Shown one piece after another: positions 18,286-28,892 of a DNA stretch of 64,000 bases. Source of the DNA: Paenibacillus hemerocallicola (GTDB lineage: Bacteria; Bacillota; Bacilli; Paenibacillales; NBRC-103111); the NCBI RefSeq assembly GCF_006265175.1, contig NZ_VDCQ01000028.1, positions 1,821 through 65,820 on the forward strand. The letters run 5' to 3'. Under the pieces are notes generated by a model. It ran no database searches and was not told where the DNA came from. It saw only the letters and a list, made by a program, of their open reading frames with translations. A program made the translations under genes and the position numbers. Each line of letters opens with the position of its first letter. Position 1 is the first letter of the stretch.

Positions 18286-18315
18286 TTGACATGGCGATGT
18301 CAACATTGATAAACT
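18286..18315 (+). promoter_or_regulatory. Sigma-A promoter of the purine operon
   Basis: A consensus TTGACA (18286-18291) and TAAACT (18310-18315) are spaced by 18 bp. The -35 box is one arm of a perfect palindrome, TTGACAT-GGCG-ATGTCAA (18286-18303), which could be a further operator. Transcription would start about 30 bp before the riboswitch. Confidence 0.75.
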
Positions 18316-18352
18316 AAATGAGCGGCAGTAAAATATATAGATCCTTATGTTT

Positions 18353-18419
18353 CTCGTATAAACCCGGGGATATGGCCCGGAAGTCTCTACCCAAAAACCT
18401 TAAATTTTTGGACTACGAG
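18353..18419 (+). ncRNA. Purine riboswitch aptamer, guanine class
   Basis: The aptamer has P1 arms CTCGTA/TACGAG, the conserved ATAAACCCGGGGATATGG segment, GTCTCTACC, and TTGGACTACGAG. The nucleotide equivalent to position 74 is C (GACTAC), which predicts guanine or hypoxanthine binding rather than adenine. It lies in the purE leader upstream of a terminator. The 3' strand of P1 must be freed for an antiterminator, the usual OFF-switch arrangement. Confidence 0.93.
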
Positions 18420-18430
18420 CGAACTGAAAG

Positions 18431-18472
18431 TGGAATGGGACGCCCTCCACGGCGGTCTGGCATTCCCTTTTT
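18431..18472 (+). terminator. Riboswitch-controlled terminator
   Basis: GGAATG and GGACGCC pair with GGCGGTC and CATTCC around a CTCCAC loop, followed by CTTTTT. Located 12 bp after the aptamer, it is the probable expression platform. Confidence 0.8.
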
Positions 18473-18616
18473 CGGTTCCGCAGAGCGGAAGCGGCCTTTC
18501 TGAACAGCTTACGTCCATCGGTCAGACGCCCTATGCGTCTTTCACTGGGCTTTTTCTTTTTTTGACATTCGAGCCGGTGGAGCCGGCAAAATTTTAAAAC
18601 GGAGAGAAGGTTGGAT

Positions 18617-19114
18617 ATGGCGGCGAAGGTAGGCGTTATTATGGGAAGCAACTCCGACTGGGAGACGATGAAGCACGCATGCGACATCCTCGACGAGCTG
18701 GAAGTGCCGTATGAGAAAAAGGTGGTATCCGCACACCGGACTCCCGACTTGATGTTCGAATACGCGATATCGGCGAGGGAGCGCGGGCTGCAGGTCATCA
18801 TCGCCGGCGCGGGCGGCGCGGCGCATTTGCCGGGCATGGTCGCCTCCAAGACGGAGCTTCCGGTGATAGGCGTACCCGTGAAGTCATCCAGCCTGAACGG
18901 TCTGGACTCGCTTCTGTCGATCGTGCAAATGCCGGGCGGCATACCGGTTGCCACTGTGGCGATCGGCAATGCCGGAGCTACGAACGCGGGACTTCTGGCC
19001 GCGCAAATATTGGGCATTCACGATCCGGACCTGACGGCCCGGTTTCTTGAACGGCGCGAGCGGCTTCGCGAGCACGTGCTGAAGATGAGCGAGACGTTGG
19101 GGGCGGACGCGTAA
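18617..19114 (+). CDS. purE: N5-carboxyaminoimidazole ribonucleotide mutase PurE
   Basis: A 165-residue class I PurE that moves the carboxyl group from N5-CAIR to C4, giving CAIR (step 6b of IMP synthesis). The substrate loops GSNSDW and SAHRTPD are intact, as is the GGAAHLPGM region. It works with PurK, encoded next, with a TAATG overlap. ATG 18617 lies behind GGAGAGAAGG; TTG 18611 is too near that site. It is the first gene of the operon, about 145 bp after the riboswitch terminator. Confidence 0.96.
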   Translation: MAAKVGVIMGSNSDWETMKHACDILDELEVPYEKKVVSAHRTPDLMFEYAISARERGLQVIIAGAGGAAHLPGMVASKTELPVIGVPVKSSSLNGLDSLLSIVQMPGGIPVATVAIGNAGATNAGLLAAQILGIHDPDLTARFLERRERLREHVLKMSETLGADA

Positions 19115-20274
19115 TGGCCGAGCATGAAGGCAAGGTAATCTTGCCCGGCAGCACGATCGGGGTGCTGGGCGGCGGCCAATTGGGCCGCATGCTGGCGCTG
19201 GCCGGACGGGCGATGGGCTATCGATTCGCGACGCTCGATCCTACGCCGGACTCCCCTCTGGGGCAAGTGGCGGACGAGCAGATCGTGGCGCCTTACGACG
19301 ATGCGGAAGCCGCGAAGCGGCTGGCGGAGCGTTCGGACGTCATTACGTACGAATTCGAGAACGTCGATGCGGGCGTGGCCGGCATGCTGATGAGCGAATC
19401 GTACGTGCCGCAGGGCAGCGAGCTGCTGTACACGACGCAGCACCGGCTGCGCGAGAAGCGGGCGATCGAGGCGGCCGGCGTCAAGGTGGCGCCATACCGG
19501 GAAATCCGCAGCGCGGCGGAGCTGCGCGAAGCGGTTCGCGAGCTCGGCACTCCTTGCGTGCTCAAGACCGCTACCGGCGGTTATGACGGGAAAGGCCAGT
19601 GGGTGATCCGCTCGGAGGACGAGATCGAGCAAGCGTACGAGACGCTCGCCCGGGCCAAGACGGAGCTCGTGCTGGAGCAGTTTATCCGGTTCGACAAAGA
19701 AATATCCGTCATTGCGGCGCGCAGCCCGCGAGGAGAAACGAAAGCTTTCCCGGCGGCGGAAAATATTCATGTCGATAATATTTTGCACTTGTCCATCGTC
19801 CCCGCCCGGGCGGATAGCGAAGTTTTGGCGCAGGCCGAACGGATGGCGGTCCGCATCGCCGATGCGCTTCAGGTTATCGGATTGATTGCCGTAGAAATGT
19901 TCCTTACCCGCGACGGAGAGCTGTACGTCAACGAATTGGCGCCGCGGCCCCACAATTCCGGCCATTATACGATGGAAGCGTGCCGGACGTCCCAGTTCGA
20001 GCAGCATGTGCGGGCGATTTGCAACTTGCCGCTCGGCCCGGTCGAGCTGCTGACTCCCGTCGTCATGGCCAACATTTTGGGCGAGCACGTGGCACCGCTC
20101 CTCGAATGGATGGGAGACGAGGCGGGCCTTCCCGAAGGCGTTGCCGCCAAGGTGCATTTGTACGGCAAGCACGAGGCGAAGACGAAGCGCAAGATGGGAC
20201 ATGTCAACCTGCTGACGGACGACGTGGAGAAAGCGATCGGTTGGGTGGAGCAATCTCCGATATGGAGAAGCTGA
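19114..20274 (+). CDS. purK: N5-carboxyaminoimidazole ribonucleotide synthase PurK
   Basis: ATP-grasp ligase of 386 residues that makes N5-CAIR from AIR, bicarbonate and ATP. An N-terminal pre-ATP-grasp fold (GVLGGGQLGRML) is followed by the ATP-grasp core (YDGKGQWVI, about 150; EISVIAARS, about 205; NELAPRPHNSGHYTMEA, about 272). The EFENVD motif is present. It starts inside the purE stop codon. About 110 bp separate it from purB, with no terminator seen. Confidence 0.95.
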   Translation: MAEHEGKVILPGSTIGVLGGGQLGRMLALAGRAMGYRFATLDPTPDSPLGQVADEQIVAPYDDAEAAKRLAERSDVITYEFENVDAGVAGMLMSESYVPQGSELLYTTQHRLREKRAIEAAGVKVAPYREIRSAAELREAVRELGTPCVLKTATGGYDGKGQWVIRSEDEIEQAYETLARAKTELVLEQFIRFDKEISVIAARSPRGETKAFPAAENIHVDNILHLSIVPARADSEVLAQAERMAVRIADALQVIGLIAVEMFLTRDGELYVNELAPRPHNSGHYTMEACRTSQFEQHVRAICNLPLGPVELLTPVVMANILGEHVAPLLEWMGDEAGLPEGVAAKVHLYGKHEAKTKRKMGHVNLLTDDVEKAIGWVEQSPIWRS

Positions 20275-20387
20275 TTGCGACTGCGGCTTCCCCGGACAGC
20301 CAAGTTCCTGAACGATTCGGTTGTTTGTTGTTAACGGTATAAAGGATTGACCATATAAAGAGATTTCATATCGGAGGGATCAGCCCA

Positions 20388-21683
20388 ATGCTGCAGCGTT
20401 ACAGCCGGCCGGAAATGGCCGCCATTTGGACCGAAGAAAACAAATTCAAAGCTTGGCTCGAAGTCGAAATTCTTTCCTGCGAAGCTTGGTCGGAGCTGGG
20501 CCACATTCCGAAGGAAGACGTACAAGCAATCAGAGAGAAGGCCGGCTTTAACATCGATCGCATCTATGAAATCGAAGTGGAAACCCGGCATGACGTTATC
20601 GCCTTCACGCGCGCCGTATCCGAGACGCTTGGACCGGAGCGCAAATGGGTGCATTACGGGCTGACATCGACCGACGTCGTAGATACCGCGCTCGGCTATT
20701 TGCTGCGCCAAGCGAACGAGATTATCGAGAAAGATTTGGTCAATTTTATCGAGATTTTAAAGGGAAAAGCGGTTCAATATAAAAGCACTCCGATGATGGG
20801 CCGCACACATGGCGTTCATGCCCAGCCTACGACCTTCGGTCTGAAAATGGCTTTGTGGTACGAAGAAATGAAGCGGAATCTGGATCGGTTCCAGGCTGCC
20901 GCAGACGGCGTACAGTTTGGTAAAATGTCCGGTGCTGTCGGTACTTATGCCGATATCGATCCGTTTATCGAACAATACGTTTGCGGCAAGTTAGGTACGA
21001 AAGCGGCGCCGATCTCGACGCAGACGCTTCAGCGCGATCGTCATGCCGACTATATGGCGACGCTCGCCCTGATCGCCACGTCGCTCGACAAGTTCGCCAC
21101 CGAGATTCGCGCCCTGCAGAAGAGCGAGTTCCGCGAAGTGGAGGAGCCGTTCGCGAAAGGGCAGAAGGGCTCGTCGGCGATGCCGCACAAGCGCAACCCG
21201 ATCGGCTGCGAGAGCATTTCCGGCTTGTCGCGCGTCATTCGCGGACATATGATTTCCGCTTACGAGAACGTCACGCTCTGGCATGAACGCGACATTTCCC
21301 ATTCGTCCGTGGAACGGATCATCCTGCCGGACTCGACGATCCTGATCAACTACATGCTGAACCGTCTTGGCAACATTATCAAAAACTTGACCGTGTTCCC
21401 GGACAACATGCTGCGCAACATGAGAAGCACATACGACGTACCGTTCTCCGGACGCGTCATGACGAAGCTGATCGACAAAGGCTTCAGCCGGGAGCAGGCA
21501 TACGATACGGTGCAGCCGAAGGCGATGCAGGCTTGGGAGGAGCAGCGTTCGTTCCGCGACATCGTCGAGGGCGACGCCGCGATCCGCGAGCACCTGTCGG
21601 CGGAGGAGATCGCCGATTGCTTCGATCCGAGCTGGCATTTGAAGCATGTGGATACGATCTTTGCCCGACTCGGCTTGAACTGA
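20388..21683 (+). CDS. purB: Adenylosuccinate lyase PurB
   Basis: A 431-residue lyase of the fumarase/aspartase superfamily that cleaves SAICAR to AICAR and adenylosuccinate to AMP. The signature [11 protein letters not shown] lies at about residue 262 and holds the catalytic Ser loop; the TSTDVVDT and [10 protein letters not shown] boxes are also intact. ATG 20388 has a CGGAGGG site. After its stop lies a string of hairpin repeats before purC. Confidence 0.96.
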   Translation: MLQRYSRPEMAAIWTEENKFKAWLEVEILSCEAWSELGHIPKEDVQAIREKAGFNIDRIYEIEVETRHDVIAFTRAVSETLGPERKWVHYGLTSTDVVDTALGYLLRQANEIIEKDLVNFIEILKGKAVQYKSTPMMGRTHGVHAQPTTFGLKMALWYEEMKRNLDRFQAAADGVQFGKMSGAVGTYADIDPFIEQYVCGKLGTKAAPISTQTLQRDRHADYMATLALIATSLDKFATEIRALQKSEFREVEEPFAKGQKGSSAMPHKRNPIGCESISGLSRVIRGHMISAYENVTLWHERDISHSSVERIILPDSTILINYMLNRLGNIIKNLTVFPDNMLRNMRSTYDVPFSGRVMTKLIDKGFSREQAYDTVQPKAMQAWEEQRSFRDIVEGDAAIREHLSAEEIADCFDPSWHLKHVDTIFARLGLN

Positions 21684-21700
21684 CTAACGGGGTTAATAGG

Positions 21701-21895
21701 CAATAGCGGAACTGGAGTACGTTATTCGGCTGAAAAAAGCGGCGACGTAACCAATAGCGGAACTACGTTCCGTTATCTAGCGACTGTAGTGCCGTTGTAG
21801 CCCGTAGACGGCTGTTTAACGGAACCCAGTTCCTTTATTTGCCGGAAACGACCCGAAATATCGAGCTTAACGGAATAAAGCTCCGCTATTCGCGA
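21701..21895. repeat. String of four AACGGAAC-type palindromic units before purC
   Basis: Four short hairpins occur in a row. AATAGCGGAAC is paired with GTTCCGTTAT-type arms near 21700-21726 and 21753-21777, and TAACGGAAC with GTTCCTTTA-type arms near 21816-21839 and 21867-21890. The unit is the one found within the three larger repeat elements, but the flanking conserved segments are absent. They sit inside the pur operon. Confidence 0.8.
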
Positions 21896-21955
21896 TACGT
21901 TCTTTGCAAGTTCCCTGGCAGGACCAGCTTATCAGAACTAAAGGAGGCTTTTACC

Positions 21956-22846
21956 TTGAGCGCTACGACGGCGATCTCGACCGCTGCGGACTATGTGAAC
22001 GCACCGCTGCTGTACAAAGGAAAAGTACGGGAAATGTACGATTTGGGAGAGCATTTCCTGATGGTCGTCACCGACCGGATATCCGCATTCGACTACGTGC
22101 TCAGCCCGGCCGTGCCGGACAAGGGCAACGTGCTCAACCAGGTGAGCAAATTCTGGTTCGGGCAAACGGCCGATTTTATGGAAAATCATCTGATCCATGC
22201 CGACCTGGAGAAGCTGCCGGCAGGCTTGGTCCGCGATGCGGACATTATGAAGCACCGCTTCATGGTGACGAAGAAGGCGCAGCGCATCGACATCGAATGC
22301 GTCGTCCGCGGCTATATTACGGGCGGCGGCTGGAGACAATACCAGAAAACGGGCGAGATTAACGGCATCAAGCTTCCCGAAGGCATGCGCAAAAACGAGA
22401 AGTTCGCACAGCCGATCTTCACCCCTGCGGCGAAAAACGACGTCGGCCATGACGAGGATATTTCGTTCGAGCGGATGGAAGAGCTGGTCGGCAAGGAAAT
22501 CGCCGCCGAGCTACGCGAGAAGAGCCTGAAGCTGTACGAATACGCCCACGCCTACTGTCAGGAACGGGGCATCGTGCTCGCCGATACGAAATTCGAATTC
22601 GGGCTGGTCGACGGCAAGGTGATTCTGATCGACGAAATATTCACCCCGGACTCGTCGCGATTCTGGGCGAAAGAAAACTACGAGCTGGACATCGAGATCG
22701 ACAGCATGGACAAAGAGCCGGTGCGCACGTATTTATCCAATTCCGATTGGGACAAAAACAGCGAGCCCGACCCGCTGCCGGCTTCGGTCGTGGAGGAAAC
22801 TTCGCGCCGCTACCGCGATATTTTGAACCGTTTGACGGGCCAGTAA
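21956..22846 (+). CDS. purC: SAICAR synthetase PurC
   Basis: Phosphoribosylaminoimidazole-succinocarboxamide synthase, 296 residues, which joins aspartate to CAIR using ATP. Motifs LLYKGKVREMYDLG, ECVVRGYITGGGWR and DTKFEFG are intact. TTG 21956 behind a consensus AAAGGAGG is the start; the open frame extends upstream to 21839 only because the repeat units have no stop. The protein is of the longer bacterial type rather than the 240-residue form of Bacillus subtilis. Confidence 0.95.
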   Translation: MSATTAISTAADYVNAPLLYKGKVREMYDLGEHFLMVVTDRISAFDYVLSPAVPDKGNVLNQVSKFWFGQTADFMENHLIHADLEKLPAGLVRDADIMKHRFMVTKKAQRIDIECVVRGYITGGGWRQYQKTGEINGIKLPEGMRKNEKFAQPIFTPAAKNDVGHDEDISFERMEELVGKEIAAELREKSLKLYEYAHAYCQERGIVLADTKFEFGLVDGKVILIDEIFTPDSSRFWAKENYELDIEIDSMDKEPVRTYLSNSDWDKNSEPDPLPASVVEETSRRYRDILNRLTGQ

Positions 22847-22859
22847 GCCCGAACGCTCT

Positions 22860-23093
22860 AAATCCGGTGAACAAGTTAGCGGAGGGTCCGGAAGGATGTC
22901 GTAGAAGCGATAGCGTTCGCATTTGTTGTCGGATTTTCAAGAGATCCCCCAAAAGTGAAGTAAATCTTCGAAGCATATTCCGATTACTTTCGGGGGAGCC
23001 CCCATATATTAGGGCTTATTGAATCCAAAAATCTGAGAACAACGGCGATCGGAGGCATCTTCCGGACCCGGAGCGGACTTATTCACCGGACTT
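22860..23093. repeat. 234-bp inverted-repeat (MITE-like) element inside the pur operon
   Basis: The left arm (22860-22898) and the complement of the right arm (23056-23093) match over about 38 bp, sharing TCCGGTGAA, AAGT and GGGTCCGGAAG. Similarity continues inward (TTGTTGTC and GGATTTT). The centre holds a CCCCC/GGGGG-capped hairpin (22946-22995) and AGCCC/GGGCT (22997-23015). No coding potential was seen. I did not find a target-site duplication. Confidence 0.7.
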
Positions 23094-23125
23094 TTAACGG
23101 ATCGATAATGAGGAGGAACTTTCCC

Positions 23126-23371
23126 ATGATTAAAGCAACCGTCTACGTGACGATCAAGCAAAACGTACTCGACCCGCAAGGAAGCGCCGTACAAGGCGCC
23201 CTGCACTCGATGGGCTTCTCGGAAGTCGGCAAAGTGCGCATCGGCAAATATATGGAGCTCGAGCTCGACACGAACGACCGCTCGGAGGCGGAAACCCGCG
23301 TCAAAGCGATGTGCGAGAAGCTGCTCGCCAATACGGTTATCGAAGACTACCGTTTCGAGCTTTCCCTGTAA
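23126..23371 (+). CDS. purS: FGAM synthase subunit PurS
   Basis: An 81-residue small subunit that joins PurL and PurQ into an active formylglycinamidine ribonucleotide synthase. It has the compact alpha/beta fold of the family (MIKATVYVTIKQNVLDPQG, MGFSEVGKVRIGKYMEL). ATG 23126 lies ten bases after AGGAGGA. Its close spacing with purQ and purL fits assembly of one complex. Confidence 0.95.
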   Translation: MIKATVYVTIKQNVLDPQGSAVQGALHSMGFSEVGKVRIGKYMELELDTNDRSEAETRVKAMCEKLLANTVIEDYRFELSL

Positions 23372-23411
23372 TCGCAAGAAGGCAAGCACAGTATAAGGAG
23401 GGTACCGACCC

Positions 23412-24104
23412 ATGAATTTTGCGGTTCTCGTTTTCCCCGGCTCGAACTGCGACATCGACTGCTTCAAGGCGGTCGAACAGACGATCGGCCAACCGGTCGA
23501 ATACGTCTGGCATACGACGACCGATTTGTCCAAATATGACGCCATTCTCGTTCCCGGCGGCTTCTCCTACGGCGACTACTTGCGCTGCGGCGCGATTTCC
23601 CGTTTTGCTCCGGTCATGAATGAGGTTGTGAAAGCGGCGGAGCAAGGAAAGTTCGTACTCGGCATTTGCAACGGCTTTCAAATATTGCTCGAATCGGGAT
23701 TGCTTCCGGGCGCCATGCTGCGCAACAAGTCGCTCAAATTCCGCTGTCATTCCGCCCAGCTGCGCGTGGAGAACAACGGCAATCCGTTCACGACGCAATA
23801 TGCGGAGGGCGAGCTGATCGATATCCCGATCGCGCACGGCGAAGGAAACTACTATTGCGACGACGCGACGCTCGCGGAGCTGAAAGCGAACAACCAGATC
23901 GTATTCCGCTACAATGGCGAAAATCCGAACGGCTCGGTGGACGATATCGCCGGCATCAGCAATAAGCAAGGCAACGTGGTAGGCATGATGCCTCACCCGG
24001 AGCGGGCCGTCGATCAATTGCTCGGCTCGGAGGACGGCAAACGGATGTTTACGTCGATTTTGAACGCATGGAGGGAGAAACATGGCGCAGCAGTTGTCCG
24101 TTAA
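23412..24104 (+). CDS. purQ: FGAM synthase glutaminase subunit PurQ
   Basis: A class I glutamine amidotransferase of 230 residues that feeds ammonia to PurL. The nucleophile Cys lies in VLGICNGFQ (about residue 86) and the His/Glu pair in MMPHPERAV (about residue 195). An AAGGAGGG site precedes ATG 23412. The last 23 bases overlap purL, which suggests coupled translation of the two subunits. Confidence 0.96.
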   Translation: MNFAVLVFPGSNCDIDCFKAVEQTIGQPVEYVWHTTTDLSKYDAILVPGGFSYGDYLRCGAISRFAPVMNEVVKAAEQGKFVLGICNGFQILLESGLLPGAMLRNKSLKFRCHSAQLRVENNGNPFTTQYAEGELIDIPIAHGEGNYYCDDATLAELKANNQIVFRYNGENPNGSVDDIAGISNKQGNVVGMMPHPERAVDQLLGSEDGKRMFTSILNAWREKHGAAVVR

Positions 24105-26325
24105 GGAACCGACGGCGGAACAAATCGCGGAGCAGAAAATATACAAGCAAATGGGTGTTACGGACAGCGAGTACGACCTCATTTGCGGTTTCCTCGGACG
24201 GAAGCCGAATTACGTGGAAATCGGCGTATTCAGCGTCATGTGGTCGGAGCACTGCTCGTACAAAAACTCCAAACCGATTTTGAAGCGTTTCCCGATCACC
24301 GGACCGCGCGTCCTGATGGGACCGGGCGAAGGCGCAGGCATCGTCGATATCGGCGACAACCAAGCCGTCGTGTTCAAAATCGAAAGCCATAACCACCCTT
24401 CGGCGATCGAGCCTTTCCAAGGCGCGGCAACCGGCGTAGGCGGCATTATCCGCGACATTTTCTCGATGGGCGCACGTCCCGTGGCGCTGCTCAACTCGCT
24501 CCGCTTCGGCTCGCTCGAGAACGACCGGGTCAAATATTTGTTCGAGCATGTCGTATCGGGCATCGCCGGTTACGGCAACTGTATCGGCATCCCGACCGTA
24601 GCCGGGGAAGTCATGTTCGACGAAAGCTACGAAGGCAATCCTCTTGTCAATGCGATGTGCGTAGGCCTCATCGATCACGATAAAATTCAAAAAGGCGTCG
24701 CTCAGGGCGTCGGCAACCCCGTATTTTACGTAGGTCCCGCTACCGGCCGCGACGGCATCCACGGAGCGACCTTCGCCTCCGAGGAGCTGACGGCGGAATC
24801 GGAAGCGAAGCGTCCGGCGGTTCAAGTAGGCGACCCGTTCATGGAGAAGCTCGTGCTGGAAGCGACGCTCGAGCTGATCAACTCCGGCATCGTCGTCGGC
24901 ATCCAGGATATGGGCGCGGCAGGCCTCACCTGCTCCAGCTCGGAGATGGCGAGCAAGGCCGGCAACGGCATGGAGCTGTACCTCGACGAGGTGCCACAGC
25001 GCGAAGAAGGCATGACGCCTTACGAAATGATGCTGTCGGAATCGCAGGAGCGGATGCTGTTCGTCGTGAAGCCGGAGCATGAGGCGCAAGCGAAAGAAAT
25101 TTTCGAGCGTTGGGGACTCATTTGCGCGAAAGTAGGCAAAGTAACCGACGACGGCAGTCTGAAGCTGTTCCATAAAGGTCAGCTCGTAGGCGACTTGCCG
25201 GTAAAGGCGCTCGTCGACGAATGTCCGGTGTACAACAAGCCGTCCAAAGTTCCGGCTTATTACGAGCAGCAGGCGTCGGTCGATACGACCCGCTATGCGG
25301 AACCGGCCGACTTGACGGATGCGCTTAAGAAAGTGCTGGCGTCTCCGACGGTCGCGAGCAAGGAATGGGTATACAATCAATACGATTACATGGTGCGGAC
25401 CAGCACGTACGTGCGTCCGGGCTCGGATGCCGCCGTCGTCGGCGTTACCGGTACGCGCAAGGCGCTGGCCATGACGACGGACTGCAACGGACGTTACGTG
25501 TACCTCGATCCGGAAGTAGGCGGAGCGATCGCCGTAGCCGAGGCCGCGCGCAATATCGTGTGCTCGGGCGCGGAGCCGCTCGCGATTACGGACAACCTGA
25601 ACTTCGGAAGCCCGGAGAAGCCGGAAATTTTCTGGCAGCTGGAGAAAGCGGCCGACGGCATTTCCGAAGCTTGCCGCAAGCTGAACGCACCGGTCATCGG
25701 CGGCAACGTGAGCTTGTACAACGAGAACGCGAAGGGCGCCATTTATCCGACGCCGGTAATCGGCATGGTCGGTCTCGTCCACGATCTGGATCATATAACG
25801 ACGCAAGGCTTCAAGAAGGACGGCGACGTCATCCTGCTGCTCGGCGAGACGAAGGCGGAGCTCGGCGGCAGCGAATTCCAGAAAGTCGTACACGGCGTAA
25901 CGGAAGGCCGTCCGCCGCAAATCGATCTCGATACCGAGAAGAAGCTGCTCGATACGGTTCTCGGCGCGATCCAGAAAGGTCTCGTCGCTTCCGCGCACGA
26001 TTTGTCCGAAGGCGGACTCGCCGCGGCGCTCGCCGAATCGTGCATCAGCGGCCGCATCGGCGCGAGCGTAAGCGTGAAAACGGACCTGCGGTCCGACATC
26101 GAGCTGTTCAGCGAAAGCCAATCCCGCATCCTGCTCAGCGCATCTCCGGACAAAGCGGCCGAGCTGGAAGCTTGGATCGCCGGAAACGGCGTTCCGGTAC
26201 GGAACATCGGCAACGTGCAAGGCCAAGATTTGATAATCGGAGTAAACGCAAAACAAGCCATCCAGTCGCCTGTCGCCCACCTAGAAAAGGTTTGGAAGGA
26301 TGCGATCCCATGCTTGATGCAATAA
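24082..26325 (+). CDS. purL: FGAM synthase large subunit PurL
   Basis: A 747-residue synthetase of the short PurL type that needs separate PurS and PurQ. It converts FGAR to FGAM with ATP. Two AIRS-like halves are visible ([37 protein letters not shown]; then GGNVSLYNE and [10 protein letters not shown]). It overlaps purQ upstream and purF downstream by 16 bp. Confidence 0.96.
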   Translation: MAQQLSVKEPTAEQIAEQKIYKQMGVTDSEYDLICGFLGRKPNYVEIGVFSVMWSEHCSYKNSKPILKRFPITGPRVLMGPGEGAGIVDIGDNQAVVFKIESHNHPSAIEPFQGAATGVGGIIRDIFSMGARPVALLNSLRFGSLENDRVKYLFEHVVSGIAGYGNCIGIPTVAGEVMFDESYEGNPLVNAMCVGLIDHDKIQKGVAQGVGNPVFYVGPATGRDGIHGATFASEELTAESEAKRPAVQVGDPFMEKLVLEATLELINSGIVVGIQDMGAAGLTCSSSEMASKAGNGMELYLDEVPQREEGMTPYEMMLSESQERMLFVVKPEHEAQAKEIFERWGLICAKVGKVTDDGSLKLFHKGQLVGDLPVKALVDECPVYNKPSKVPAYYEQQASVDTTRYAEPADLTDALKKVLASPTVASKEWVYNQYDYMVRTSTYVRPGSDAAVVGVTGTRKALAMTTDCNGRYVYLDPEVGGAIAVAEAARNIVCSGAEPLAITDNLNFGSPEKPEIFWQLEKAADGISEACRKLNAPVIGGNVSLYNENAKGAIYPTPVIGMVGLVHDLDHITTQGFKKDGDVILLLGETKAELGGSEFQKVVHGVTEGRPPQIDLDTEKKLLDTVLGAIQKGLVASAHDLSEGGLAAALAESCISGRIGASVSVKTDLRSDIELFSESQSRILLSASPDKAAELEAWIAGNGVPVRNIGNVQGQDLIIGVNAKQAIQSPVAHLEKVWKDAIPCLMQ

Positions 26326-27803
26326 AGTATCCCGCAGCACCGCTTTGGACGGGGGACTTTTACAATGAAGGCATCAATCGCGAAAATTTGTTCGACAAAT
26401 TGAAGGAAGAATGCGGCGTCTTCGGGGTGTACGGACATCCCGAAGCTTCCCATTTGTGCTATTACGGGCTTCACGCCCTCCAGCATAGAGGACAGGAAAG
26501 CGGCGGCATCTGCACGTCCGACGGGAGCCAGTTCCATTACCATCGCGGTATGGGGCTCGTGAAGGAAGTGTTCGACAATGACAAGCTGTCGTCGTTGGAA
26601 GGGGCCGTGGCGATCGCGCACGTGCGCTATTCCACCGCCGGGGAGAGCAAGCTGGCGAATGCCCAGCCGCTCGTATTCAAATACCGCGAAGGCGATCTCG
26701 CCGTCGCAACGAACGGGAATATCGTCAACGCCCCGGAAATCCGCAAAAGGCTGGAGAGGCAGGGGTCGATTTTTCAAACGTCCAGCGACACGGAGGTCGT
26801 CGCCCATCTGATCGCCCGTTCGCAGCACGACGACATCGTGGAAGCGGTGCGTGACGCACTGGCCGAGCTTAACGGGGCGTACGCGTTCCTGTTCATGACG
26901 AACGGCAAGCTGATTGCGGCGCGCGACCCGCACGGACTGCGGCCTTTCGTGCTCGGCAAGCTTGGCGACGCCTGGATATTCGCCTCCGAGACATGCGCTT
27001 TCGACGCGGTAGGCGCGGAATACGTCCGCGACATCGAGCCGGGCGAGCTGCTCATTCTGGACGGCGCGGGAATGAAGGAAGACCGGTTCTCCCCGTCGCT
27101 TAAGCGTGCGGTTTGCGCGATGGAGTATATTTACTTCTCCCGTCCGGACAGCGATATCGACGCGGTCAACGTGCACAGCGCGCGCAAGCGGATGGGACGG
27201 CAGCTGGCGATGGAAGCGTTCGTCGACGCCGACATCGTCACCGGGGTGCCGGATTCGAGCATTTCCGCGGCGATCGGTTTTGCCGAGCAAACCGGAATTC
27301 CGTATGAGCTGGGACTGATCAAAAACCGCTACACCGGCCGGACCTTTATCCAGCCGAGCCAGGAGCTGCGCGAGCAGGGCGTCAAGATGAAGCTGAGCGC
27401 CGTCCGCAAAGTGGTGGAAGGCAAACGCGTCGTCATGATCGACGACTCGATCGTTCGCGGCACGACCTCCCTCAGGATCGTCAACCTGCTGAGGGAAGCG
27501 GGGGCGAAGGAAGTGCACGTGCGCATCAGCTCGCCGCCGTTCAAAAATCCTTGCTTCTACGGCATCGATACGCCGGACCGCAAGGAACTGATCGCATCGC
27601 AGAAATCGATCGAGGAAATCCGCAAGGCGATCAATGCGGATTCGCTCCATTTCCTGACGAAGGAAGGCTTGATCGAATCGATCGGACGGCTGTCCGACGA
27701 GGAGCACGGCGGGCATTGCACCGCTTGCTTCGATAACGTATACCCGACTCAGGTGCCCAACGACGAAGAGACCGCTGCGGCGGCTTGCGGCGGCTGCGAC
27801 TGA
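26310..27803 (+). CDS. purF: Amidophosphoribosyltransferase PurF
   Basis: A 497-residue enzyme that commits PRPP and glutamine to purine synthesis. The N-terminal glutaminase nucleophile is Cys35 ([11 protein letters not shown]), implying a 34-residue propeptide, longer than the 11 residues known in Bacillus subtilis. The PRPP motif [13 protein letters not shown] lies at about residue 375. Cysteines in HCTACFDN and elsewhere match the iron-sulphur-cluster type. The frame is open from 25365, but ATG 26310 with GGAAGGA nine bases upstream is the start. Feedback by AMP and GMP is expected from the family. Confidence 0.95.
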   Translation: MLDAIKYPAAPLWTGDFYNEGINRENLFDKLKEECGVFGVYGHPEASHLCYYGLHALQHRGQESGGICTSDGSQFHYHRGMGLVKEVFDNDKLSSLEGAVAIAHVRYSTAGESKLANAQPLVFKYREGDLAVATNGNIVNAPEIRKRLERQGSIFQTSSDTEVVAHLIARSQHDDIVEAVRDALAELNGAYAFLFMTNGKLIAARDPHGLRPFVLGKLGDAWIFASETCAFDAVGAEYVRDIEPGELLILDGAGMKEDRFSPSLKRAVCAMEYIYFSRPDSDIDAVNVHSARKRMGRQLAMEAFVDADIVTGVPDSSISAAIGFAEQTGIPYELGLIKNRYTGRTFIQPSQELREQGVKMKLSAVRKVVEGKRVVMIDDSIVRGTTSLRIVNLLREAGAKEVHVRISSPPFKNPCFYGIDTPDRKELIASQKSIEEIRKAINADSLHFLTKEGLIESIGRLSDEEHGGHCTACFDNVYPTQVPNDEETAAAACGGCD

Positions 27804-27851
27804 TCGATATCATTTACTATATTAACCACCTATCCCAAGGAGTGAACGAGT

Positions 27852-28892
27852 TTGTCGGAAGCGTATAAGCAAGCGGGAGTGGACATCGCGGCGGGCAATG
27901 AAGCCGTCGTCCGGATGAAGAAGCACGTGCAGAAGACGTTCCGTCCGGAAGTGCTGACGGAGCTTGGCGGATTCGGGGCCTTGTTCGGCCTGAACAAGGA
28001 CAAATACGAGGAGCCGGTGCTCGTGTCCGGAACGGACGGCGTCGGCACGAAGCTGAAGATCGCCTTCGCGATGGACAAGCACGATACGATCGGCATCGAC
28101 GCGGTGGCAATGTGCGTCAACGATATCGTCGTGCAAGGAGCGGAGCCGCTCTTTTTCCTCGACTATCTGGCTTGCGACAAAGTCGTACCGGAAAAAATCG
28201 AAGCGATCGTGAAGGGCATCGCCGACGGCTGTCTGCAGTCCGGCTGTTCGCTGATCGGCGGAGAGACGGCGGAAATGCCGGGCATGTACGGCGAGGGCGA
28301 ATACGATATCGCCGGGTTTACGGTAGGCATCGTCGACAAGAAGAAGATTATCGACGGCCGGTCCATCGCCCCGGGGGATGCGGTTCTCGGCTTCGCCTCC
28401 AGCGGAGTGCACTCGAACGGCTTCTCGCTCGTGCGCAAGCTGCTGCTGCAGGATAAAGGCTACAGTCTGCACGACGTTGTGGCGGAGCTCGGCGGCAAGC
28501 TCGGCGATACGCTGCTCGCGCCTACGAAAATATATGTGAAGCCGATTCTGGCTTTGCTCGAACAAGTGAATATTAAAGGAATGGCGCACATTACGGGCGG
28601 AGGCTTCCTGGAGAACATTCCGCGCGTGCTGCCGGAAGGCGTCAACGTTCGGATCGATTACGGCTCCTGGCCGATCCTGCCGATCTTCAAGCTGCTGCAG
28701 GACGCCGGTTCCGTATCGAACAACGATATGTTCCGCACGTTCAACATGGGTATCGGCATGGTGCTCGTCGTCCCGGCGGATCAGGCGGAGGAAGCGATCC
28801 GTCTTGCCGAGGCGCAAGGGGAGAAGGCCTATCGGATCGGAACCGTTACCGAGGGCGAGCAAATCGTGACGTTTGACGGAGCGGATGTGTAA
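27852..28892 (+). CDS. purM: AIR synthetase PurM
   Basis: Phosphoribosylformylglycinamidine cyclo-ligase, 346 residues, which closes the imidazole ring of AIR. Hallmarks are [27 protein letters not shown], the [18 protein letters not shown] region and [12 protein letters not shown] 27852 follows AAGGAGTG. It ends by a TAATG overlap with purN. Confidence 0.96.
   Translation: MSEAYKQAGVDIAAGNEAVVRMKKHVQKTFRPEVLTELGGFGALFGLNKDKYEEPVLVSGTDGVGTKLKIAFAMDKHDTIGIDAVAMCVNDIVVQGAEPLFFLDYLACDKVVPEKIEAIVKGIADGCLQSGCSLIGGETAEMPGMYGEGEYDIAGFTVGIVDKKKIIDGRSIAPGDAVLGFASSGVHSNGFSLVRKLLLQDKGYSLHDVVAELGGKLGDTLLAPTKIYVKPILALLEQVNIKGMAHITGGGFLENIPRVLPEGVNVRIDYGSWPILPIFKLLQDAGSVSNNDMFRTFNMGIGMVLVVPADQAEEAIRLAEAQGEKAYRIGTVTEGEQIVTFDGADV

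Noticed and set aside
21839-21955. 39-codon upstream extension of purC
   Set aside because: It runs through the hairpin repeat units; TTG 21956 has a consensus ribosome site at the right distance.
25365-26309. Long upstream extension of purF (812-residue frame)
   Set aside because: It is an alternative frame of purL; codon pattern and Arg/Gly-rich translation are shadow-like.
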